In this document: positions 10,926-22,186 of the stretch, piece by piece
How positions within the stretch are numbered: the first letter of the stretch is position 1
How the letters are laid out: every line of letters starts with the position of its first letter
Origin: Rhizophagus clarus
Taxonomy: Eukaryota > Glomeromycota > Glomeromycetes > Glomerales > Glomeraceae
DNA length: 64,000 nt
Direction of reading: 5' to 3'
Assembly: GCA_015698045.1 (NCBI GenBank)
Contig: BLAL01000285.1
Coordinates: 2,108,001 to 2,172,000, forward strand
The notes under the pieces: model-generated
The model's database searches: none
Told to the model about the DNA's origin: nothing
Seen by the model: only the letters and a program-made list of their open reading frames with translations
Program-made: the position numbers and the translations under genes

Positions 10926-11612
10926 GTTTTACATATTAGTGTAAATTAAAAAATTTTTTTTTATATATTACTATTTTAAAAATTGTAGATATAAAATTTT
11001 ATTAAAAAATTATATTTATAATTTTATTATAATTTAAAAAATAATATTTATCAATATAGTATTTTATTTTTTTTTTTATATATAGTAGACATCAAAACAA
11101 AAGCACCAAAATTTTTTAAAGTTATTAATTGTTCTTATTAAATCAATTTAAATCCAATTAAAATAAAATTTAAAATATAAATAATACATAATATAAACTA
11201 TTAAAAAACAGAAAATTCATTAATTGGTTTTTTAATTACTTAACATTAAACCAAAAAAACTTGGTACTTTTGTTTTACTACTTTTTAAAATTTTTAAAAA
11301 ATCAAAATTTTTACAAAATTGTATTATGATTTTATAATAAAAAAATGTGCATTTGCAACGGACCTCTAGTTAGTAAGAAATTGCTTGTTAAAAAATGGTA
11401 ATAATTTTCATTTTACATATAGAAATGATTTTCACTATATGTAAAATGAAAATCATTACTATTTATTAACTAATGATTTCTTATACTATCAGCAAAACTG
11501 AGTTAGACTGATTAATAATACATCAGATTAAGTGGGATCGACTTTAGTTTTACGTTCAAAAAATCATATAAATGTTATATTAAAGTTAATCTCATATCTT
11601 CAATTATTGATT
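10926..11612. other. AT-rich spacer and 5' flank of the SHB17-like gene
   Basis: AT-rich sequence. A short inverted pair around 11400-11465 (TAATTTTCATTTTACATATAG / CTATATGTAAAATGAAAATC) could form a hairpin. No clear TATA box or other control site decided. Confidence 0.4.
11405..11456. repeat. Short palindrome upstream of the SHB17-like gene
   Basis: TTTCATTTTACATATAG is followed after a few bases by CTATATGTAAAATGAAA, a near-perfect inverted repeat of 17 bp. It could be a tiny MITE or a structural element. No target duplication judged. Confidence 0.6.
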
Positions 11613-12651
11613 ATGGTTTTAAGACTTCCCGTAGTATATCTTGTTCGTCACGGTAATATCACCGAGGTGAAATGAATTGATACCGGTCATTTACCAATAT
11701 TTTATTTTTATGATAGGTGAAACAGAGTGGTCAAAAACCGGGCAACACACCTCAACAACAGAAGTAGAATTAACTTCTCACGGTATTACCCAAGCTCGTG
11801 ATCTATCTCGTTTTGTTTTTGAAAACCAATGTCAAGGCAATGTTTATTTCTTACAATCTCCATTATATATCAACTTTCCTTAATTAAAACTTTTTTCTCA
11901 TTTTTGAACAGATTTCATTAATCCGTCAAACATCAATCTAATCCTTGTTTCTCCACGTAAAAGAGCTCAACAAACTCTCGGATTAATTACTCTCCCTAAG
12001 AGAGATCAAATCCCTACTTTCACTGATCCTAATTTGGCAGAATGGAATTATGGCGATTATGAAGGGATCACCACACATGAAATTCATAGTACTAAATATG
12101 CGTTTTGGGATATTTGGTAAGATTAAAGGATACTCTCATTATCTTTATGTAAAATGTACCTATTGAATTTTTTTTTTAAATTTATAAGGAGAGATGGATG
12201 CCCCAATGGAGAGACAATTCAACAAGTAGCCACTCGATGTGATCATATGATCGCAAAAATTATGACACATCAGACTGATGTATATTCGATCGTCTTTACT
12301 CTTGTTTTACTTACTTATTATGATCAGTTGTTTATTAAAGACTTCTTTTTTAATAAAGCATATGGACAACAATCCCAATTCGCCGGGTGGTGACGTTCTC
12401 GTCGTCGCACATTCTCACTTATTGAGAATTTTGGCTTGTAGATGGCTAAATATGCCACCTGAATTTGGAAGACATTTTATTGTTGATACCGCGGTGAGTA
12501 ACATGGAGTAACTTTTGTAGACTTGATACTAAAATTTTTGTTTGTTTATGTTTAGGGATTGTGTGTATTGGGCTATGACAGGTCAATGAGGACTCCGGTA
12601 ATTAAACAATGGAACGTTACAAGTCATTTATTTCAAAGAACAAACGAATAA
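11613..12651 (+). CDS. SHB17: Sedoheptulose-1,7-bisphosphatase-like histidine phosphatase (six exons)
   Basis: Exons by splice and phase: 11613-11652, 11717-11830, 11912-12116, 12189-12279, 12359-12493, 12556-12651, giving 226 residues and TAA. Introns are 62-81 nt; the second uses GTCAAG as donor, chosen because it alone keeps frame. The protein has the phosphatase signature LVRHGETEW (R12, H13 as phospho-acceptor), then TGQHTSTTEVELTSHG, INPSNINLILVSPRKRAQQT, EWNYGDYEG, WRDGCPNGET and VVAHSHLLR with the second histidine. These match yeast Shb17 in order (SPRLRARQT, EWEYGDYEG, WRDGCENGET). That enzyme dephosphorylates sedoheptulose-1,7-bisphosphate to feed ribose synthesis in the cytosol. 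At 226 residues it is shorter than yeast Shb17 (271), lacking an insert near the C-terminus, so a phosphatase of other sugar-phosphate specificity is possible. It looks intact. Confidence 0.87.
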
Positions 12652-12752
12652 CTCTTCCAACTAGATTATTAGGAAAAAAAAAAAAATTAATAACACAATA
12701 GTATATTTAATATATTACGAAAATAAATAAAATAAAATTAATATAAAATACC

Positions 12753-13692
12753 TTATGTCTTATTGTTCTTCGCCTTGATTTTCTCTTGTATTGCTTGGAA
12801 TTCCTCTTCAGTTGGCTCTTCTATCATTTTCTTGTTCTTTCTTCCTTTGCCAGTGGTCTTTGCTTTCTTACTTTCATTACCACCATATTTAGCTTCTAAA
12901 CTTTCAATTAACGTACTCATTCGTTTTTTTTGTTTCATAACTATAATTTGTTTTAGTTCTTCCTCACCCTCGTTACTTCCCAACAATTTATTATCTAATC
13001 CAACTTTCTCCGCCATCTTTGCAGCTTCTTTTGCTTCGCGTTCCGCTTCCTTCTTACGTCTATCCATAGATAATGTATTAGAAGTTTCTATAAACTTTTT
13101 GTATGATCGGATTTCCTTGGATTTTATAGCCTCTTTGAGAACTTCACAGAATCGTGGTTCATCGTCCGCACTAGAACCTGGCACACTAGCCATGATTTTA
13201 TCCATGTCACCTTTAAAATTATTGTAGGCTTCAATGAGATCTTTACGTTCTTCTTCAGTTCCTAAATTTACATAAAAATAATTAAAACCGCGTCATCTGC
13301 CAGCCAATTCAAAATATTAAGTTACCTTGATATTTATTTTTAAATTCTTCTATTGACTTCGCGTTAACGATACCAGACCATAACTCTTTGAAAAAAGTAT
13401 CCCACCCATCTTTTCCTAAATCCTCTATACCAGGAAGGTCAGCAGTTTCTCCAGTTCTGTCATACTTTTCTCTTTTCTTTGGATCACTGAGTATGGAATA
13501 GGCGAATCCTAAAGCTTGAAATTTTTTTGTTTTCTCTTCTCGTTCTTCTGTTGTGGAAGAGAGCTGTTTATCTGGGTGATATTGAAGTGCTAACTTGTAA
13601 TATGCCCTTTTAATTTCCGCCGGTGTGGCTTTTTCTGTAAGTGAAAATAGTGAATAAAGATCTTTCGTCTCCGAAAGAAGGTCTGCAGACAT
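12753..13692 (-). CDS. DNAJC9-like J-domain co-chaperone (two exons)
   Basis: Exon 1 is 13692-13326 and exon 2 is 13261-12753, with a 64-nt intron (donor CAAG|GTAAC, acceptor TTTAG|GAACT), giving 291 residues. Residues about 10-78 form a J domain with helix II YYKLALQYHPDK (HPD at 39-41), which stimulates Hsp70 ATPase. The rest follows the DNAJC9 plan: IEEFKNKYQGTEEER, a linker IEAYNNFKGDMDKIMASV, EPRFCEVLKEAI, then a long charged helix rich in AEREAKEAAK and a basic Lys-rich tail (KKAKTTGKGRKNKK) suited to the nucleus. DNAJC9 is known as a histone H3-H4 co-chaperone; that role here is inferred from family. Its stop is about 100 bp from the stop of the SHB17-like gene, in convergent orientation. 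Intact. Confidence 0.88.
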
Positions 13693-13740
13693 CCTTTCTA
13701 TATAAAAGTATATTAACAGCTTAAAGTCACTTTGTTATTA

Positions 13741-13790
13741 AACAATTAAACATTAAAAACCGCGTTCACGCGCCAATCTACTTGTACCAC
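13741..13790 (-). promoter_or_regulatory. GC-rich CCGCGT/CCAAT-like motif upstream of the DNAJC9-like gene
   Basis: About 60-90 bp upstream of the start, an otherwise AT-rich flank contains AAAAACCGCGTTCACGCGCCAATC. A similar word, AAAACCGCGTCATCTGCCAGCCAAT, sits in the intron (about 13285-13310). A CCAAT box beside a CGCG core is typical of cell-cycle or histone-linked promoters, but the role is conjecture. Confidence 0.35.
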
Positions 13791-13845
13791 TCAATTAAGT
13801 ACATTTTATGTGACTGTAATCATTATTATTAGGCAAAAGTATCGG

Positions 13846-13933
13846 ACTTGACCCTCCTGGAGGTAGCAACTTGACCCCCCCTACTGTAAAATATATTATG
13901 CGGGTCAAGATGATGCCCTCAGGAGGGTCAAGT
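13846..13933. mobile_element. 88-bp MITE
   Basis: Perfect 14-bp inverted ends ACTTGACCCTCCTG (13846-13859) and CAGGAGGGTCAAGT (13920-13933), with a nested inner pair (CTTGACCC / GGGTCAAG). GC content is far above the flanks. No convincing target duplication. It lies just upstream of the DNAJC9-like gene's 5' flank. Confidence 0.65.
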
Positions 13934-13989
13934 TAATATAAATTGCTATTATTAGAAGTGATTTTGAAATTAGAGTTGGTATCACCTTA

Positions 13990-16104
13990 TTTTTATAAAG
14001 CATGGTATTTGTAAAATCCAATTAATACTAGTCAAAGATTTATTTTTTAATTTAAAAACTAATAAACATTATTGTAATTCTGGTCTTAAAAAAATATGTA
14101 CAGCTAATAGTAATTTTTTTTAGCTAAACTTAATCCCTATATATATATACTTCTGGATCTTATATTTGCAAAAGATTATTAATCAGTAAAATTAAATTTT
14201 AAAATGATATTGTATTTTTAAGATGATGTTTTACCTATAATATAAAGGTAAGATTTTTATTTTCTAACTTAATTGCTATTTCTATATTATTACATAAAAT
14301 GAAATTTTAAATTTTAGAATAAAATTATTAATAATTTGTACATTTTAAATATATTTTTAAAGTTATTTTTATCTTGATAAAAAGCTATAATAATAATAAA
14401 GATATATTTATTTATATTGTTGCTTATTTTTATTTAGATTATTGCAAAATATTAGAATAATATAAAGCAAAGTATTGTCTAATAAAAAAGAAAATAAAAT
14501 ACTAATAAAGTTTAATTTTTTTTAAAATCAAATATTCATACAAAAACAATTATTATATTATAGAGAAATGTACTGATATATTTTTTATTAATAGTACAAA
14601 GTAAAAAGTAATTGTTTAAAAATAAAAGATAATAATATTCATATAAGTCAATTAGTAAAATTAAGGGCTACTAAAATTCAATTAGCTGAATAATACAATA
14701 CCAATTTAAATCAAATTTGTTTTAAATAAAAATGGTCAAATATTATATTAAAAAAATAACCTTTTTAAAATTTTTATTACAAAATTTGCTTCTTTAATTA
14801 ATTTTTTTTTTTTTAAGGTATTGAAATCATATAAACATTTATTTAAAAAAAAGAGAGAATTATATAAATTGCTTCTATCTAATAAAAAGTACTCTTAGAT
14901 TGCAGACTAGTCTTATCACTTACCAGCTTTTTTAATTAAAACAAATAAATTTATTTTAAAAAATAAAAGAAAATACAGTTATCTTTCTTTATAAAAAACT
15001 TTGATATAATAAATAATACAATATAGTAGATTATCTGTATAATACCAATTTAAATATAAAAAAATCTTGATATAATAGTGAAATTTACTATTTATTTATT
15101 ATATAATATAATATAAAGTAAAGTATATGAATTGTTATATTTAAAATAAACTTTTTTATAATAATTTTTTTTATAACAAATTTTTTTTTAATAAAATAAA
15201 AATTTTTATTTATTAAATTTTCTCAAAATAAATTTATCTTATATATTTACCATACATTTTATCTATATTATTTTTATACTAAAATATTAATAAAATATTC
15301 TTATATTTAAAATTACCTAGAAGTTGTAATTAAAAAATTTATTTCTATAAAAAAATAAAAAAAAAAAGAATATTAGTAAAATATTTTTATATTAAATTAT
15401 CAAATACTATCTCTATTTACTTTTAAAATTGCTTAAAAACTGTAGTCAAAAAGTTTATTTTTATAAAAAATAAAAAAAAATATTAGTAAAACATTTTCAT
15501 TTTTATATTAAATTACTGATTAAAATAAGGAATATATCATATATTTACATAAAAAATATTTTATATACATGTTAAGTTTCATATTGGTTTACCAGTAATT
15601 TTAATTAAATCTAATAAAAATTTAAATCATAGAAATTTGTTACAAATTTGTTCAATTTTTATAAAATTTATATATTATTTAAAATTTGCAAATTTTTATT
15701 ATATAAATGTATTTTAAATTCCTTTATATATTATTTAAATTTATAATACATTAAAATAAAATTTTTAAATTATAAAGAAATATTAAATGAAACTATTAAT
15801 TTTACTCATATTTGCAAATATATAGCTAAGATATTAATAATAAAATATAATAAATTTATTATAAATTTTATCTAAATCTTATATATATTATAAAGAAATA
15901 TATATTTGAATTTCTTCTAAATGAATGTAATTATAAATACCATTTTTTTAATCCCTTTACTTGCTTAATTAATAGTTTCTCATTATAATTAAATTATCTG
16001 TGTTATTAATAGTATTATCTAATTTCTTTATCATTTATTTTGCAATACTTAAAAATAAATTAAAATTAAATTACATAAATAAATAAATATATAGAAAAGG
16101 GTGT
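13990..16104. other. 2.1-kb AT-rich intergenic region
   Basis: No gene, RNA or TIR element recognised. A degenerate unit of about 115 bp with TTTTTATAAAAA-TAAAAAAAA-TATTAGTAAAA and CTTAAAAACTGTAGTCAAAAAG occurs twice near 15300-15510 and again near 22770-22950, so part is a dispersed repeat. Confidence 0.5.
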
Positions 16105-16319
16105 TAGTTTATGGCAACTCTGTCGCTATAACGACTCTTATCACGTGATTTCATAAAATTTTTGATTGGCTAATTTAAATAGTGATTATCCTGAATTTTT
16201 TTTTTTAATTTTTTTTGTATTTATAAGTTATGAAATTTTTATTTATTTTAAATTTTATGTTTTATTGTTTAAAATATCATTATAACACTTTTATTTTCAA
16301 GAAAAAAGACATGTTAATA

Positions 16320-17215
16320 AGAAAATAGGAATCAAAGTACAATAAAAAAAGTGTGAGCAACAAGAGTAACAAAAGAAAAAAAGAACAAAAAGAAATGAAA
16401 TAGGATATGAAAAGAATAAGGGGAAATAAAAAGGGACAAAAACAGTAAAGGGAAAATGAAAAACATTGAGAATAAATAAAAGGAAATATAAACCATAAAA
16501 ATAAACAAAAAAAAATAAAGGGAAAGCGAAATAAACGAAAATAAAAAGGGAAAGAAAAGGGTAAGTGAAATAGATGAAAACAATAAAGGAAAAGTGAAGG
16601 AGAATAAAAACAATAAAAGGTAATGAAGGGAATGAAGAGGAATAAAGGGGATGAAAAGAATGAAAAAAAAAAGATAAAAAGAAATGAGTGTAAAAGAAAC
16701 GAAAAGGAAATTAAGTAAGTGAAAAGGGAAAATTCAAAAACAAAAAGGGAGAATCAAGGGAAATGAAAAGGAAACAAATGAAGAGGAGGGATTAAAGGAA
16801 ACAAATGAAAGGAAGGATCAAAGGAAATTAAAAGAGAAGGATCAAAGAAAATGAAAAGAAGAATAAAAGAAAAAATCAAAAAAAACAAAAATGAAGAATA
16901 AGGGAAACAAAAAAGGAATTAGGAGAACTGAAATGGAATCAAGGGAAGCAAAAAGGAATTAAGAGGAACAAAGAGGAACGAAGAAGAATGAAGAGGAATC
17001 AAGAAGAAGGAAGAGAACAGAAGAGGGAATTAAGAAGACTGAAAGGGAGAATAAAAAGAATGAAAAAGGTAATTAAAAGGAACGAAAAAAACAGGAAAAT
17101 TAAAAGGAGTGAAGAAATGAAGAGAAAGAAATGAGGGTAAAAGGGAACAAAAGAATAAAATAAGTTAGTGAAGTGGTAATTAAATAGACGAATGAAAAGA
17201 AAATAAAAAAAAAGT
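16320..17215 (+). repeat. About 0.9 kb purine-rich (G+A) tract
   Basis: The plus strand is overwhelmingly A and G in words such as GGGAAATGAAAAGG, AGAGGAACGAAG and GGAATCAAGGGAA, with few pyrimidines. Frames on the minus strand (FLFSFTFPLLF type) are translation of this tract and not genes. Such tracts can form triplex DNA. On the minus strand it reads as an extended polypyrimidine run next to splice-like units. Confidence 0.8.
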
Positions 17216-17512
17216 CCACCTTAATATTAATTGCAGAAAAGAACCAATAGACCTAATAAAAAATAAAATAAAGTTAATAAGAAAAGAAATGTAAAAAACA
17301 AAATAAGAGCAAATAAAAAAAAACTTCAAACATACCTTAATTGCGAAACCAGAAGAACCAAAAAACCTGAAAGGCTGAAAGGAGTGTAATATAAATAGTA
17401 AAGAATAAGTTATAAGAAATAAAAAAAGAAAAAAAAATGAAAAAACATACCTTGATTGCGAGCTGAGCGAAGGGATAAAGAAAGAAATATAATCTAATAA
17501 ACAAACAAACAT
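17190..17512 (-). repeat. Three mini-exon-like units with splice signals
   Basis: On the minus strand three segments have an acceptor and a donor: ...TTTGTTTATTAG | 43 nt ending CTCGCAATCAAG | GTATGTTTT; ...CTCCTTTCAGCCTTTCAG | 31 nt ending TTCGCAATTAAG | GTATGTTTG; and ...TTTTTTATTAG | 33 nt ending TTAATATTAAG | GTGGAC. Spacing is about 115-120 bp. The end AATTAAG|GT is shared with the arrays at 930-2165 and 8160-9504 although the bodies differ. Confidence 0.6.
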
Positions 17513-17609
17513 GATTGTATATAATCACGTAGCCAGTTAAAATTTGTTTGCTCATGTGATAACAAGGGTCGCTATGGCGATTGGGGTCACCAACGACATT
17601 TTCCTTATA

Positions 17610-18373
17610 GAAAATATAAGTAAAGAATTAATATGTATCAATTAGTAGAAAAGCACATTAATATTAAACAAAATAGTTTACTAGAAGTTTTAGATGAATG
17701 GAAAGTAAAAAGAAAACCTTATTTATATTTTATAATATAAATTTTAATTGTAGTTAAAATAAAAATCTTTTATATAAAAAACAAAAAAAAAAATTAAAAA
17801 TATTTTTAATATTCATTTATATAATAAAAAAAATCCACTTATTTACTAAAATAAATCCTTTTAAAAGTTTTATTTTATTTAATTTTTCTAAAACAAAAAA
17901 AAAAAAATAAAAAACATTAAAAATATTTCTAATATTTTTTTATTATATAAAAAAGTTATTCTTTTATTTTTATTATTTATTAAAAAACATTAGTAATGAT
18001 TCAAATATTTTTTTACATAAAAAATTCTCTTACTTTTACCTACTGAAATGAGCTTTTCTAAAAGTTCTATCTGTCTTATTTTTTTTAAAAAAAGAATAAT
18101 AAAAACTTAAAAGTATTTTTATATTTTTTTTTATATTAATATATTAATTTACTTTTTTTTACCACTTGTCAAATAATCTTTTTAAACCATTCATTAATTT
18201 TTTAAAAATAAAACCACTTTATTTACTTTAAATATTGTTTATATTTTTCAAAGATTAATAATAGAATTATATTATTTAACAAAGTTTTTTATTATACTAT
18301 TAATCAAATTTTTTTTTATATAAAGATATTAGAAAAAGTATTAAAATTAAAAAAAACTTACATTCAAATATAT
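17610..18373. other. AT-rich spacer
   Basis: Low-complexity A- and T-run sequence. No gene or ordered repeat recognised. Confidence 0.5.
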
Positions 18374-18381
18374 ATATAGAC

Positions 18382-18887
18382 TAGGGAATTTAATTGTCTC
18401 CAAAACCTTTGATCGATTAATTGATTATTTTATAAAGTGTGTGATTAATCAAACTCGATCAATCATGTTTGATCGATTAATTTAATCGATCAAATAGTAA
18501 TCGTCATATTAAATTTTAAATTAAGTAAATTAAGTTTGATAATCGATATTTATATTATGAAAGATTTATTATGAAAGTTTATCATTTATTATTTTTTTAT
18601 GTATTTTCAAGCTAAATTATTCTTAGTTTATTCAAATAGAAAAAAATAATTCGCTTACAGCTTCTGGCAAAAAGTCTTTAACATTAATAACATTATAAAA
18701 ATCTGCCTGCATACTAAAATTAGAATTTTTTAATCAGTTAAATAGAAGTTATTATATAGTTATTGATTGATTGTATTGATTGATTATATATTTGATCGAT
18801 CATAATTAATTAAATTCTAAATTTTGTGATCGATTAATTGATTGATCGATCAATAATCGATCATAATCAATATAATTAAATTCCCTA
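18382..18887. mobile_element. hAT-type MITE (506 bp), perfect 8-bp duplication
   Basis: Ends TAGGGAATTTAATT and AATTAAATTCCCTA are exact inverse copies, flanked by ATATAGAC at 18374-18381 and again at 18888-18895. The interior is built of GATCGATTAATTGATTGATCGATC words near both ends. TAGGG ends with an 8-bp duplication are classical for hAT elements. The unchanged duplication suggests a recent insertion. No coding capacity. Confidence 0.88.
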
Positions 18888-18895
18888 ATATAGAC

Positions 18896-20921
18896 AGATC
18901 TCTTCCTGGTGATCACTCTGCCACAATTTTTGCAAAAAGAAAAACTTATTTTTTCATGTTTTTGCGCTATTTTTCACTAATAATACCTACCTTTTCATCA
19001 CAGAAATAGACGCTGAGATACTAAAAACACTTAAAAAAGCAACTGCAAACTCTTTTAAATCAAACTTCATAAACTTTTTTTAAACAACTTTACCTGCACT
19101 TCCTCAGCTTTGCGAAAGCATAACTGTGACCACGCCTACTGCTGCTAAGTTTTTCAACCAAGTACCCAGTTTTGACTAGATCCAGGCTTATCAAAAGTTA
19201 AGCCTAAAGCTTCCCAATAACAAGTGGTTACTTCTACCATTATAGCTTCGTTAGCTTACTGGTCTTTTTCGATTCTTCTTGAGCAGCTAGTTTTTCCCAC
19301 CTATGACAAGATTGCACGTGAAGTGGACGTAATACTAGAATAATAAGCATTAGAGTTTCAATCAAAAATCGACCAGCTGACAAACAAAGGCAAGGCGAAA
19401 ATACCTGACGAATATGCAGATTTACCAGATTTGGAAATAGAGGTAGATTATTCGTACCAATCAACTTCATCCACAGCTGATACATTTCCTCCTCCTTCAG
19501 ATACAACTACTACCTTCTGGAAACTAGTTTTGACTAAGAACCAGAAGAAAAAGCTAAATAAACAAGAGAAGCGCGTAGAAAAGAATAAATTTCTACAGGA
19601 AGCCACTTTATCCTCCTCTTTGACTGCATCACCTGGCTCTACCCTTGATGGTCAATAGCTCATACTCTCGCAGCCCCAATAAAAGCAATCTGCCTCCCCT
19701 AAGCGTAGCGATCAAAGTAATAATAAAATTGCTTTGCTTATAATTAAGAAATGAAAAAATGAGAGTAATACAGGAGACAATAATCTTATTATCACAGGTT
19801 ACTGGCCTGAGGAGAATGACAAGAACCTCACCTTGAACCTGGTGGTATATGACATTCTGGCTAAATGGATTAATTATCAACTCCTCAGTGAATTTAACAA
19901 ATGGAGAAAAGTGGTTTCTGTCAGCACGCAAGTGCAGAAAAAATACCAGACAGCAAGGGTTAGACTTACATCTAATCATAATTATCTAAAAGCATATAAT
20001 AATGGTGACTGAATGGTTTCCCTCAGCTTTTTTCCTGTGCGATAGTTCCTAGCAGCCTGGTCTCTTTCTGAACAGAAATAACGCAAAAAATTTCAGGCAG
20101 CAATCACAAACATCCCTGCAGATATGACGATTGAGTTACTATTCCCCAAAGGCTCTTTTAGCCCTTTCATCAATGAAAGCAATCTCCAATCCTTCAAAAT
20201 AGTTAAAGAACAGGATGGCTTCAGGATTCTCATCAGCTACTTCACAACTTGGGATGCATTATCCTAAAGACTCGCTAAGAATCAGATGTAGAATCAAACT
20301 GAATTATCTTAGTGCAAGCATTCCACTCTGTCCTTCCGTTCACCAAGACGACAGCCTAAGACAATAATCAATGGCTCAAACTCCTCCTTTTCCAAGAAGG
20401 CTGGCTCCTTCACGGTGGTGACTGGATTAAATCGCACGTCTCTTAAGTCACGTAAATTCTTTTATAACACTAACAAAGAAAATAATACTAACTCATTTAA
20501 TCTAACGTCTTCCCAGAAGTCTTCTTAACATTCAACTTCTCTTAAGACGAACAAGAGATCGCGCAAGTCTGGTAATGGGCAATTGGGTAATTTGAATAAG
20601 GTGGAAATCAAGCACTTGCTGGAACAGCCCATTAGTTTATGTTGCTAGCATATTAAAAATAGATAGTTAATCATAGGCGGGAAGTGCATTCCCAGCTAAT
20701 TTGTTGTTTTAGGGTAGATTATTTTCTAGAACTTCTCTTTTTCTGTTATTTTATTTCCTGTATACTTTTATTATACTACTTAATGTTCCAGACTCATGGT
20801 AAGACAGGCCTTTATAGTTCAAAGTAATGTCAAATTATATTTTAGTGATACGATTGCACCTTCATTTTACATAATAAAACAGAGTGCAGTTTCATAGTCT
20901 TTAAAGTTTAAAAAAAAAAAA
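18896..20921 (+). mobile_element. Decayed LINE-like element with only an ORF1-like gene
   Basis: A more GC-balanced stretch ends in AATAAAACAGAGTGCAG...TTAAAAAAAAAAAAA, a poly(A)-like tail at about 20909-20921 with an upstream AATAAA. Coding similarity is confined to an ORF1-like protein. No reverse transcriptase is seen. The element at 45235-50918 has a similar protein and a similar 3' end plus a target duplication, which supports the LINE-like reading. The 5' end is uncertain. Confidence 0.6.
19080..20640 (+). pseudogene. ORF1-like protein of a LINE-like element (broken)
   Basis: The best-preserved frame is 19431-19658 (DYSYQSTSSTADTFPPPSDT, then a basic KNQKKKLNKQEKRVEKNK stretch). Downstream a different frame reads ITGYWPEENDKNLTLNLVVYD, VVSVSTQVQKKYQTARVRL, FQAAITNIPADMTIELLFP and SFKIVKEQDGFRILISYF, with in-frame stops and frame changes between. 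The downstream part aligns by eye with 46220-46580 (HKKYLSARIRL, DIKSFKIVKKVDKFRKMIGYF), so these are copies of one family. I recognise the family as common in arbuscular mycorrhizal fungi. Nucleic-acid binding as an ORF1 protein is inference. About six or more breaks. Confidence 0.6.
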
Positions 20922-21805
20922 ATTTACATTATATTTATAAATCAAGCAGTAGTTTATATTAAACTTAAATTAATAAAGTTTACTTATTAAATTACATATA
21001 ATTACCAATCAAATTTTAAGATTAGGTGTAATAATTGATAATAAATTTTATATATTATTATTTAATACTATTTAATATTATTTAATAAGTTAAATTATAC
21101 TGCTATACATACAATTTACTTTTTCTTAAAATAAAAAATACTTTTTAAATACAGTCACTATTAGTTATAATAAATCTATTTGTATCAAAAACTTGTTATA
21201 CTGAATCAGGTTTTATAAAGCTAATTTTTTATAATAAATTACACTAAATATAACAAAAACTTATAATAAATTACTATATACTACATTTGAACTAATTTTA
21301 GTTAGCTCAAATATATTGGCTATATATTAAGTATACTGAACTGTCATGTGACTTTTATGGCTAATATAAAATAAATACATCATCATTATCATGTAATTAC
21401 TTTTTTCAATTTCCATTAGTTTGTATTAGATAAAAAAGTTCTGAAAATACTATCAAAAAAAAAGGATTAGTCTTTCTGTTAAACAAAAATGTAAAATTTG
21501 TGAAATAAAGGAAAAAGACCTAGAAACCAGAATTTGGTAATGTAAATGAAGAGTTAAAAGTTTTAAGAAAATTGCATAAAAAAGTAAAAGTTTTAATTGT
21601 AAAAAAAATCTTAAACAAGTTGATCTTTATTATTTTTAATATAATAATGTTTAAATAGCTGATAAATAATTATAATCACATAAAATTTTAATAAAATAAT
21701 ATTGTGTATTTTAATAATAATTTAAATATAATGGTCATATGCAATATACTGAACAGTTTGATATATAATAACATAAATATTATATATTAAATTCATTATA
21801 TAGAT

Positions 21806-22186
21806 AGACCTATAACAAAAAGTGCGGCTTAGCCAAAAAAAATTTTTTAAGATATTATTATAATTATATATTAATTAACTTAATCTTTTAAAAAAAAAAT
21901 ATTTTTTTATTTATAATACATTAATAAAAAAATTAAATTTTTAATGATTTGTAATTTATATATTATTCTTTTATTTCATTTAATAAGTTATATAAATGTG
22001 CTAAAAAAAAACTAATGCCTTTAATGAATTCCTTGCAAAATTTTGATCTAGTTTAAAAAAAACCAATTTAAAAATCTTTAAAAAGTTTTTAAAATAACAA
22101 TAATTCTTTAAATTAATTAAATAATTAAATTTATGATTATTTTAAAATTATATTATTGTTCCAGCTCTACCTTTTGCTATAGGTCT
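21806..22186. mobile_element. MITE, 381 bp
   Basis: Inverted ends AGACCTATAACAAAAAG (21806-) and CTTTTGCTATAGGTCT (-22186) match except for one transition. The similarity seems to extend about 9 bp further out with transitions only, so the true ends may be about 21797 and 22195. The interior is AT-rich without coding. No clear duplication. Confidence 0.6.

Larger units (their letters stand above)
16112..17595. mobile_element. Putative 1.5-kb TIR element with polypurine-rich body
   Basis: The left end (about 16112-16185: CGCTATAACGACTCTTATCACGTGAT, then GATTGGCTA) and the inverted right end (about 17525-17595: TCATGTGATAACAAGGGTCGCTATGGCG and TAGCCAGTTA) are recognisably inverted over about 70 bp, with many transitions. 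The body is a long purine-rich strand and three mini-exon-like units. The precise ends and duplication could not be fixed. Confidence 0.55.

Noticed and set aside
12763-13227. 154-codon plus-strand frame
   Set aside because: It is the antisense shadow of exon 2 of the DNAJC9-like gene.
16332-17555. Minus-strand Phe/Ser/Leu-rich frames that look like membrane proteins
   Set aside because: They are translations of a long pyrimidine-rich strand; no codon structure and no start context.
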